From: Chloroflexota bacterium
GTDB lineage: Bacteria; Chloroflexota; Anaerolineae; Aggregatilineales; Phototrophicaceae
NCBI GenBank assembly: GCA_011523545.1
Contig: WTGN01000077.1
Span: forward strand, 1-64,000
Length of the DNA: 64,000 bases
Direction: 5' to 3'
This document shows positions 29,240-36,109 of this stretch, one piece after another. The translations under genes were made by a program, and so were the position numbers. The notes below the pieces were generated by a model. That model searched no databases, was not told where the DNA came from, and saw only the letters and a program-made list of their open reading frames with translations. Position 1 is the stretch's first letter; every line of letters starts with the position of its first letter.

Positions 29240-30664
29240 CTAGCTGCCGGCAAACGCATCGGACGATTCGACGGCGAGCAACATCATTTCACTCACGACC
29301 GCGTCAAATTGGTGACCGGAGGCATAAAACCGGATTGAATTGATGAAGGCTGGATGATCGTCTTCCGGGATTAAGTTAAGCAAGTTGCCGGAATCAAAGG
29401 TATACCAGACGGAGGCATTGGTATCGACATGATCCTGCAAACAACTGGAACAGCGTTTCTTGTATGAACTGGCGGCCTGGCCCTCGTAATAGAAGCCGCG
29501 GAACCAATTTCTTTTGTTGTCAGGCGGGGAAGCGCTATTGGTGTAATTGATATTCACCATCAGCGGGCATTCGCTGCCCTTTGTGCCGCACAAGCTCAGC
29601 GACTGATAATCGAGGCTGAATGTGACAAGCACGCTCAAAGACTCAAAAGCCCGCGCGTCCAGGCCTTCATCGTCGAAGGCCTGAATGCAGGAGATTTCGC
29701 CGTGTGTGCTGGCGTTGCTGTAGCGGCGCAGGCCGACGCCCACGCGGCCATCATATTCAACCAGGGAAGAAGACCCGGGCGGAACCTGGCCCGGCAGCCC
29801 GCTGCAATCCCAATTCAGCGGTTCGCCCGGCGCGTACATCTGTCCAACTGACGCGCTCTGCAAGCTGAAGCCGCCATGTTTTGAGATGTCCTTCGTCGTG
29901 TCAAGCGTTCGGATGCTGCGATTGCCTCTTCTGATAACCAGTTCCTTGCCTGGCGCAATCGGGTTGCGCAGCGCGCGATCGTCGCCAAAAAAGGCGCTGA
30001 CCTCGCCAGCCAGGTTCAGCACACGGACTTCATCCTCAGACACGGTGAGACGATAGCGACCGTTCGACAGAAACTGGATGTGAATGCCCTTGTCGGTATT
30101 CAGGTCGTCGGTGTAAATGTCCATCAAAAAGGGATGCGCGCGCACACCGGTCACCAGCACGTCAAGCTGGCCATTCAGCCGCGAAAACTGCACACGCTGC
30201 GGATCCTGGCTCCAATCAAACCGGGGGCGAATAGCGTGGTTAAATGTGACAAAAGTGTTTCCCTGCAGCGTAACAGCGGCCAAGAGCTTGGCGGAGTCGG
30301 CATTTGCATCTTCAATATCCCGGAATTGAATTGTCGCCTGCGACAAAGAATCGGTGCTGATACTGGTCACTGTATTGGTCAATTCTTCGCGTTCCCGCTC
30401 GACGGTCTCGCGCAAGTCTGCCCCGGTGATGCCCACCGTACCCTTGGCGACGTGCAAGATCGCCGGCATCGGCACCGTTGACCGAAACAGGTAATGATAA
30501 ACGCCGAAAATGCTGGTGAGCGTCATTGTGCAGAACAGGGCAAAAGCGCCCATGAGCACAATCCAGGCCGTTCGTTCGGGCGCATTCGTGCCGCCAAAAC
30601 CATACGTCGATTCACTGCTTGTCGCAGCTTCTATGACCTGCTCAGCCTGCTCAGTGATGTCCAA
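29240..30664 (-). CDS. FecR-like membrane-anchored protein
   Basis: About 474 residues. A short cytoplasmic N-terminus, one transmembrane helix (about 34-60) and a large extracytoplasmic part. The middle (about 75-240) resembles the FecR beta-repeat domain: VAKGTVGITG, then GRYRLTVSEDEVRVLNLAGE. The rest is beta-rich with Cys pairs (CGTKGSEC, CSSCLQ). The open frame reaches 30787, but a minus-strand promoter at 30698-30726 puts transcription start inside it, so I use TTG at 30664; the exact start is uncertain. No cognate sigma factor or TonB-type receptor is adjacent. Confidence 0.55.
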   Translation of the reverse strand: MDITEQAEQVIEAATSSESTYGFGGTNAPERTAWIVLMGAFALFCTMTLTSIFGVYHYLFRSTVPMPAILHVAKGTVGITGADLRETVEREREELTNTVTSISTDSLSQATIQFRDIEDANADSAKLLAAVTLQGNTFVTFNHAIRPRFDWSQDPQRVQFSRLNGQLDVLVTGVRAHPFLMDIYTDDLNTDKGIHIQFLSNGRYRLTVSEDEVRVLNLAGEVSAFFGDDRALRNPIAPGKELVIRRGNRSIRTLDTTKDISKHGGFSLQSASVGQMYAPGEPLNWDCSGLPGQVPPGSSSLVEYDGRVGVGLRRYSNASTHGEISCIQAFDDEGLDARAFESLSVLVTFSLDYQSLSLCGTKGSECPLMVNINYTNSASPPDNKRNWFRGFYYEGQAASSYKKRCSSCLQDHVDTNASVWYTFDSGNLLNLIPEDDHPAFINSIRFYASGHQFDAVVSEMMLLAVESSDAFAGS

Positions 30665-30697
30665 TTCTTGAAGACCTGGAATAGTTATGGCTGATTC

Positions 30698-30726
30698 ATT
30701 ATAACATTCACATCCTGTTTTGTCGC
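30698..30726 (-). promoter_or_regulatory. Promoter of FecR-like gene
   Basis: On the minus strand: -35 GCGACA (30726-30721), a 17-base spacer and a perfect -10 TATAAT (30703-30698). It is back to back with the -10 box of yebC. Confidence 0.5.
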
Positions 30727-30738
30727 CGCGATATTCGC

Positions 30739-30744
30739 TATAAT
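30739..30744 (+). promoter_or_regulatory. -10 box of yebC operon
   Basis: A perfect TATAAT 45 bases before the yebC ATG; the -35 is weak. It should drive yebC-ruvC-ruvA and possibly thyX. Confidence 0.45.
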
Positions 30745-30788
30745 GCGGGCAGAGCATCCGGCGGCGGTGAATCGGAGGACGCGCCATT

Positions 30789-31535
30789 ATGTCTGGTCAC
30801 AGCAAATGGTCGACGATCAAGCGCAAAAAGGGCGCTGAGGACGCCAAGCGGGCGAAAATCTTCACGCGTTTGGGCCGTGACATCATGATTGCCGCGCGTG
30901 AGGGCGGCGGCGACGAAAGCGCCAACCCCAAACTCAAGCTGGCCATCGCCAAAGGCCGCGCCGCCAACATGCCCAAAGAGAATATCGAACGCGCGATCAA
31001 AAAAGGCACCGGTGAAATCGCCGGCGGCGAGGTCGTCGAAATGCTCTATGAAGGTTATGGGCCGGAAGGCGTCGCCTATATTGTCGAGATCCTCACCGAC
31101 AACAAAAACCGCGCGCTGGCGGAGATAAAGCATGCCTTCAGCAAATATGCCGGCAGCCTGGCAACGAATGGCGCCGTGATGTGGCAATTCGACCAAAAGG
31201 GATTCATAACGCTGAAGGGTGAAGTGGATTTCGACGACCTGTTTATGGAAGCGGCCGAAGCCGGCGCCGATGATGTCCTTGATGAAGATGGCGTCATCGC
31301 GGTGTATACAGCCAGAGACAACTTCGCCGCCGTCGAAGCGGCCTTGAGCGCGGCCGGCTATGAATTCGCTGATTGCGAGCTGCGCTGGTTCCCGCAGAAC
31401 GAAGTGCAGGTTCCAACGGGCAAGGCTTTGCAGAATATGCGCCTGATGGAGCAGTTGGAAGAAGCGGATGATGTGCAGACCGTCGCTTCCAACCTCAACA
31501 TCACCGATGAATTGTTGGCCGCTTTTAGCGCATAA
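30789..31535 (+). CDS. yebC: YebC/PmpR family protein (TACO1-like)
   Basis: Cytosolic protein of 248 residues. The N-terminus MSGHSKWSTIKRKKGAEDAK, the motif ANMPKENIERAIKKGTGE and the region YEGYGPEGVAYIVEILTDN are family signatures. Members act as transcription regulators or, as shown recently for some bacterial homologues and mitochondrial TACO1, relieve ribosome stalling at proline-rich stretches. The Pro-rich LysM linkers in this genome are a possible client (inference). It lies directly before ruvC with two bases between. Confidence 0.95.
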   Translation: MSGHSKWSTIKRKKGAEDAKRAKIFTRLGRDIMIAAREGGGDESANPKLKLAIAKGRAANMPKENIERAIKKGTGEIAGGEVVEMLYEGYGPEGVAYIVEILTDNKNRALAEIKHAFSKYAGSLATNGAVMWQFDQKGFITLKGEVDFDDLFMEAAEAGADDVLDEDGVIAVYTARDNFAAVEAALSAAGYEFADCELRWFPQNEVQVPTGKALQNMRLMEQLEEADDVQTVASNLNITDELLAAFSA

Positions 31536-31536
31536 T

Positions 31537-32031
31537 ATGCTCACACTCGGCATAGACCCCGGCACGGCATCGCTCGGTTATGGCTTCGTCAGAGAGCGCG
31601 CCGACAGTTCCCTGGAGACGGTGACATACGGCGTCATCCGCACGAACGCCGATACAGCGATGCCCGAACGCTTGAAGCAAATACACGATGAGCTTGCCGC
31701 CTTAATCGAGCGTTACCGCCCGGACCGGGCCGCCGTCGAAGAGTTGTTCTTCGCCCGCAACGTCACAACCGCGATCACAGTCGCCCAGGCGCGCGGAGTC
31801 GTCTTGCTGGCGCTGCAAAACGCGGGATTGCCCATCGCCGAGTACAAGCCGAACGCGGTCAAACTTTCGATCAGCGGATATGGTGGCGCGGACAAGGCCC
31901 AGATGCAGGAGATGGTGCGCATCCTTCTGGCGCTGGAGAAGCGGCCGCGGCCGGACGACGCCGCCGATGCGCTGGCGGTCGCCATTACCGACCTCCATAG
32001 TTATCGCCTGACACTCGCCCAGCATTTGTGA
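31537..32031 (+). CDS. ruvC: Holliday junction resolvase RuvC
   Basis: Cuts Holliday junctions symmetrically. The acidic catalytic residues are in LGIDPGTASLGYG (N-terminal Asp), AVEELFFARN (Glu) and PDDAADALAVAI (C-terminal Asp pair). 164 residues is the family length. The start at 31537 gives the standard N-terminus MLTLGIDPG; the frame is open earlier inside yebC. Fifteen bases separate it from ruvA. Confidence 0.97.
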   Translation: MLTLGIDPGTASLGYGFVRERADSSLETVTYGVIRTNADTAMPERLKQIHDELAALIERYRPDRAAVEELFFARNVTTAITVAQARGVVLLALQNAGLPIAEYKPNAVKLSISGYGGADKAQMQEMVRILLALEKRPRPDDAADALAVAITDLHSYRLTLAQHL

Positions 32032-32046
32032 GCAAGGCCGCCGCCG

Positions 32047-32622
32047 ATGATTGCGACGCTCGAAGGGACCCTCGCCAGCAAAGCGACCGATCATGTGATC
32101 ATTGCTTTGGGCGGCATTGGGATCGAAGTCTTTGCGCCATTCAGCACGCTTGAAAAACTGAACTCGGAGCGTGTATTCTTGTTTACGCGCCTGGTGGTTC
32201 GGGAAGATTCTTTGACGCTATTCGGCTTCGCGACCGCCGCCGAGCGCGAATTGTTCGATGTATTTCTCAAGATCAGCGGCATCGGGCCCAAGCTCGCGGT
32301 TGCCATACTGAGCACCTTAAGCGTGGACAATATTCGCAGCGCCGTCCGCAATGATCGCCCGGAGATCATCAGTCGGGTGCCCGGCATCGGCAAGAAGACG
32401 GCGCAGAAGATCGTGCTTGAATTGCAGGACAAGGTGCCGTCAACGCTGGAAGCCATGCCTGCAAGCGCCGATGGTGACAGCAGCGCCGATGTGATGGACG
32501 CGCTGACGGCGCTCGGCTACAGTGTCGTTGAAGCGCAGACCGCGATTCAGAACATTCCGCTGGACGCGCCTGACAGCGTTGAAGAGCGCGTCTTGATCGC
32601 GCTGCAGAGCCTTGGCGCCTAA
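32047..32622 (+). CDS. ruvA: Holliday junction DNA helicase subunit RuvA
   Basis: Tetramer that holds the junction and docks RuvB. The N-terminal OB fold starts MIATLEGTLASK; the two helix-hairpin-helix motifs are ISGIGPKLAV and VPGIGKKTAQKI; the C-terminal RuvB-binding UBA-like domain contains DALTALGYSVVEA. 191 residues, intact. ruvB itself is at 4.3 kb rather than next to it. Confidence 0.97.
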   Translation: MIATLEGTLASKATDHVIIALGGIGIEVFAPFSTLEKLNSERVFLFTRLVVREDSLTLFGFATAAERELFDVFLKISGIGPKLAVAILSTLSVDNIRSAVRNDRPEIISRVPGIGKKTAQKIVLELQDKVPSTLEAMPASADGDSSADVMDALTALGYSVVEAQTAIQNIPLDAPDSVEERVLIALQSLGA

Positions 32623-32688
32623 GGATTGCCATGCCGGGGCCTTCAGCGAGCAGCCGGCAATAGCAAAGCCTCGACCGAGGGAGGCAGC

Positions 32689-33411
32689 ATGTCTGACAGT
32701 TTGATCGGCAAGCGCGTAGAGGTGCTCGACAAAGGCTGGATCGAGTTGGTCGATCTTATGCCGCACCCGGCATCGGATGTGCCTGGCGACCTGGCCATCG
32801 TCAATGCGGCGCGCGTCAGCTTCCTCGGCGAGAGCAAGGGACCGGAGCGAGACAAGAGGCTGCTATTCTTTCTGCTGCGGCAGCGCCACACGTCGCCCTT
32901 TGAGATGGTCGAATTCAAGTTTCGCGTCCGCGCGCCGCTGGTAACATGGTGGCAATGGGTACGGCACCGCACCTGGAATATGAACGCGCAATCCGGCCGT
33001 TACACGCCCTTCCAGGAAAGCGACTTTTATGTGCCCGCTCCCTGGCGCAAACAGAGCGCGGATAACAAGCAGGCCAGCGAAGGCGCGCTTGCGAAGCCGG
33101 ACAGCCACGACTTGACGCAGAAGCTGCTCGCGCATTATGAAGAAGGATTTCGGCTCTATTCCGAGGCGCTTGAGCGAGGCGTGTCCAAGGAAATGGCGCG
33201 CTTGTTTTTGCCCGGCTTCAGCGTTTATTACACCTGGGTGACGAAGATTGACGCGCATAACCTGATGCACTTTTTGCGGCTGCGCATGGCGGGCGACGCG
33301 CAGTATGAGATTAGAGCGTACGCGGAAGCCATTTACCAACATTTCTTTAAGGCGGCCCTGCCCTGGACGGCGGAAGCCTTTCAGAAGTACATCCTGGAGT
33401 CGGATCAGTAG
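32689..33411 (+). CDS. thyX: Flavin-dependent thymidylate synthase
   Basis: Makes dTMP from dUMP using methylene-tetrahydrofolate and FAD/NADPH. The signature RHRTWNMNAQSGRY (RHRx7S) is present, and the N-terminal NAARVSFLGESKG and RHTSPFEMVEFKF are typical. 240 residues from ATG 32689, which has a GGGAGG site. Presence of ThyX together with Tdk gives both de novo and salvage dTMP. The gene follows ruvA by 66 bases. Confidence 0.96.
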   Translation: MSDSLIGKRVEVLDKGWIELVDLMPHPASDVPGDLAIVNAARVSFLGESKGPERDKRLLFFLLRQRHTSPFEMVEFKFRVRAPLVTWWQWVRHRTWNMNAQSGRYTPFQESDFYVPAPWRKQSADNKQASEGALAKPDSHDLTQKLLAHYEEGFRLYSEALERGVSKEMARLFLPGFSVYYTWVTKIDAHNLMHFLRLRMAGDAQYEIRAYAEAIYQHFFKAALPWTAEAFQKYILESDQ

Positions 33412-33454
33412 AACTTAGCTATTCCGGCGTTTCGCATCATAACCCCTCCCCCGG

Positions 33455-33521
33455 CCCCTCCCCGACGTATCAGGGAGGGGAGTTTCCCAGGCGAGGTCGC
33501 GTTATGACGCGGCCAACCTGG
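33455..33521. repeat. Structured C/G-rich intergenic repeat
   Basis: Two adjacent hairpins: CCCCTCCC (33455-33462) pairs with GGGAGGGG (33473-33480), and CCAGG (33487-33491) pairs with CCTGG (33517-33521) around an inner GGTCGCGT/ACGCGGCC stem. It lies between the convergent thyX and globin genes and could serve as a bidirectional transcript end. The G-rich arm resembles bases 40-53 of the window. Confidence 0.6.
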
Positions 33522-33541
33522 CGCCGCCAAGTACACAAGGA

Positions 33542-33970
33542 TTATTTCTGAATATCATCTTCATCCGGTCGATTGATGAGGAAGGCCGAGGAGCGCTCGA
33601 AATAATCGCGCATCATGGTGCGGGCCGGTTCTCTGATGCCTGCCACGTCGATTGCCCGCAACATGTGATCAAGCCAGTGATCGCGCGCCTGGCGGTCGAT
33701 GGCAAAAGGAAAATGCCGCATGCGCAAGCGAGGGTGGCCGCGTTCTTCACTGTAACGTGTTGGGCCACCAAAGAACTGCACCAGAAAGAGAAACAAGCGG
33801 CGCTTGGATTCCGCCAGGTCGGCCGGGTACATCGGGCGCAAGACGGCATCACGCTCGACCTGATCATAGAAGGCATCCACCATCTGGCGCAGCTGTTCTT
33901 CGCCATCCAGCAAGTCATATACGCTTCGAGGCTTGTAAGTCATATGCGGTTCGTCATCCTTGAGCGCCAT
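33542..33970 (-). CDS. Truncated haemoglobin, group II (TrHbO-like)
   Basis: Haem protein of about 142 residues that binds O2 or NO. The core has YPADLAESKRRLFLFLVQFF, GGPTRYSEERGHPRLRMRH (the proximal His lies in this F-helix region) and WLDHMLRAI with the group II Trp at G8. The first ten residues precede the globin fold. The start is ATG 33970 or 33943; both give a complete globin. The frame is open further upstream but without family similarity. Divergent from the PstS-like gene. Confidence 0.9.
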   Translation of the reverse strand: MALKDDEPHMTYKPRSVYDLLDGEEQLRQMVDAFYDQVERDAVLRPMYPADLAESKRRLFLFLVQFFGGPTRYSEERGHPRLRMRHFPFAIDRQARDHWLDHMLRAIDVAGIREPARTMMRDYFERSSAFLINRPDEDDIQK

Positions 33971-34030
33971 AGGTCGCGGGCGTTGCTCTCCGTCCCTGCC
34001 AGATCCGCCGCTCTCGCTTGAAACTATGAC

Positions 34031-34058
34031 TTTACATTCATTGCTGCGACAGTACAAT
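34031..34058 (+). promoter_or_regulatory. Promoter of double PstS-like gene
   Basis: TTTACA (34031-34036), a 16-base spacer and TACAAT (34053-34058), about 42 bases before the chosen ATG at 34100. The ATG at 34076 would leave a leader of only about ten bases without a ribosome site. Confidence 0.5.
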
Positions 34059-34099
34059 CCATGCGTTAACTTCACATGCCAGCAAGGATACCGCGTTTT

Positions 34100-35998
34100 A
34101 TGCGACACTACAGGTTTTGGGCGGGCTTGCTCTCGCTTCTAATGTTGATGTCCCTTCCAGCTTTCGCGCAAGGCGCCGAACCGCTCCAGGTCATCGGCTC
34201 CGGGATCGTCAATTCCTGGATTGAGGTTCTGGCCGAAGACGGCGCGCAAAGCGCCCTGCAAATCGAATCCGTGGGCACGGCCGCTGGCATAGACGAATTC
34301 TGCAACGGCGATGTTGATATCGCGACATCGATTCGCGCAGCGACGTCGGCGGAACGGGCAATTTGCGGCGCGAACGATGTCGTCTTCAGCGAGTTCCTCG
34401 TCGGTCATCATATTCTGGCGCTCGCCGCCCATGTGGATGCGCCAGCCGCCTGCCTGACATCGAGTGACTTGAATGAGGCGCTGAAGCCAACGGCGAGCAA
34501 CCTCTCGGCCGATTGGTCATTCTACGACGCGGACATGGCCGACCTGCCTCTGACGCTTTTCGTCCCGGCTGACGGGCGAATCGATCACATGATTTTGGAT
34601 TCGCTGGCGGCGGGCGATGGCTTGCGCAAAGATGTGGAGTTGTATGCCGACGCCGGCGCGGCGCTCGCGGCAATCCGCGATACCGAGGGAGCGCTTGGCT
34701 TCCTGCCCTGGTCAAGCGGCCTGGCGGGGGATGAGACTATCGCGCTACTGGAATTCTCCGGAAACGACAACGGCGAATGCGCGGCGGCGTCCGTCGAAAG
34801 CGTCGAGGACGGCAGCTACGGCGCGGCGCTATCGATGTATTTGCTGGTCAATCGCGCCCGCCTCGGCGGAAACGAGCAGCTGGCGGACTTCATGCGCTTC
34901 GTCACCGACGCAGTCAACGCGCCTTTGATCGAGGCAGCCGGCGTCAGCGCTCCAAGCCAAGCAACCTACGAATTGAACGCGCGAGTGCTCGCGGATGAAG
35001 AAGCCGCCTCTGGCGACTTGGCTGGATTCGAGATGCCGCCGAGCCTCAGCGGCGGCCTGCAGATAGTTGGCGCCGCCAGCGCCGCTGAAGTGCTTGATCG
35101 CGTGGCGGAGTCGCTCAATCAAGGCAACGACAGCCTGGAGATTACGCTGAACTTCCTTGGACGCGCTCATGGGCTGGAGCGGCTCTGCGCGGGCGAGGCT
35201 GATATCGCTGTGCTGGACGCGGACTTGACGGGCGGTGAGCTGGATGCCTGCGCCGACAGCGCCATCATCACCAGGCCCGCGAAGTTGGGGACGCAAGCAA
35301 CCGTCTTGCTGGGAAACGCCGCCGACGCCTATACATCCTGCTTGACCGCGGAGCAAATTGTTAGCATTTGGCGCGCCGAATCCGCCGAAAGCCTGGTCGA
35401 TTGGTCGATGGTCGATCCGGCCTTTCCGGCCGCGCGCATCACCCTCTTTGGTTTGTCAGTCCTGGACCAACACACCGACATCCTCTTTCAGACCGCCAGG
35501 GGGCTAAGGCCGCCGGTGCGCCGTGATACCGAAACGGACTTCGATCCACTGTATCGGGCCGCCGCCGTTGGCAATGTCCCGGGCGCGCTGACCTACATGA
35601 ACTGGCGTGATTATCAGCGCGTGCTGGCCAACGAGCAGGCGAACATTCAGTTGGTCGCTGTTGATGCCGGCGCCGGCTGCGTGACGCCTTCGCCCACCAG
35701 CATACAAGAAGGCAGCTACCCGCTGTCTCGGCCGGCCAGCCTGCTGATCCGCCAGGAATCGCTCGGGGCTATTAACACGCAGGCTTATCTCTGGTCCTTG
35801 TACAGCGACGATAGCGGATCAATCCTCGAGCGCGAGGGATTCGTCGGCGCTTCCAGGCAAGACCTTGCCGACGCCCGGCGAGACTTGCAAGGCTGGTTTG
35901 CCGAGGCGGATGCCATGTCCTCGGCGGCAACTGCCGAAGACGAGGGCGAGGCTGCAGCCGACGCGCCCGCCGAAACGACCGAAGGCGACAGCGAATAA
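34100..35998 (+). CDS. Secreted protein with two tandem PstS-like solute-binding domains
   Basis: 632 residues. Signal peptide about 1-24 (cleavage near AFAQG). Two repeats of the PBP-like/PstS-like fold: residues 26-300 (LQVIGSGIVNSWIEVL; GTAAGIDEFCNGDVDIATS) and 320-600 (LQIVGAASAAEVLDRVAE; GRAHGLERLCAGEADIAVL). Both halves show the G-x-E/D-FCNGD-ADIA pattern and a YPLSRP-type or YGAALS-type strand near their ends, so they arose by duplication. The C-terminal tail is acidic. PstS binds phosphate, but no ABC permease genes are near and ligand residues are not conserved enough to name the ligand. Confidence 0.75.
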   Translation: MRHYRFWAGLLSLLMLMSLPAFAQGAEPLQVIGSGIVNSWIEVLAEDGAQSALQIESVGTAAGIDEFCNGDVDIATSIRAATSAERAICGANDVVFSEFLVGHHILALAAHVDAPAACLTSSDLNEALKPTASNLSADWSFYDADMADLPLTLFVPADGRIDHMILDSLAAGDGLRKDVELYADAGAALAAIRDTEGALGFLPWSSGLAGDETIALLEFSGNDNGECAAASVESVEDGSYGAALSMYLLVNRARLGGNEQLADFMRFVTDAVNAPLIEAAGVSAPSQATYELNARVLADEEAASGDLAGFEMPPSLSGGLQIVGAASAAEVLDRVAESLNQGNDSLEITLNFLGRAHGLERLCAGEADIAVLDADLTGGELDACADSAIITRPAKLGTQATVLLGNAADAYTSCLTAEQIVSIWRAESAESLVDWSMVDPAFPAARITLFGLSVLDQHTDILFQTARGLRPPVRRDTETDFDPLYRAAAVGNVPGALTYMNWRDYQRVLANEQANIQLVAVDAGAGCVTPSPTSIQEGSYPLSRPASLLIRQESLGAINTQAYLWSLYSDDSGSILEREGFVGASRQDLADARRDLQGWFAEADAMSSAATAEDEGEAAADAPAETTEGDSE

Positions 35999-36109
35999 GC
36001 TGCCCTTCCCGCCCATCCCTGCGCGCCAGCTCGCGGCCTCTCGCAATCGCCGGCCGCAATCTATGCTATACTGCTTCTGATTCGCGCGTCGCCCAGATCG
36101 GAGACCGGC

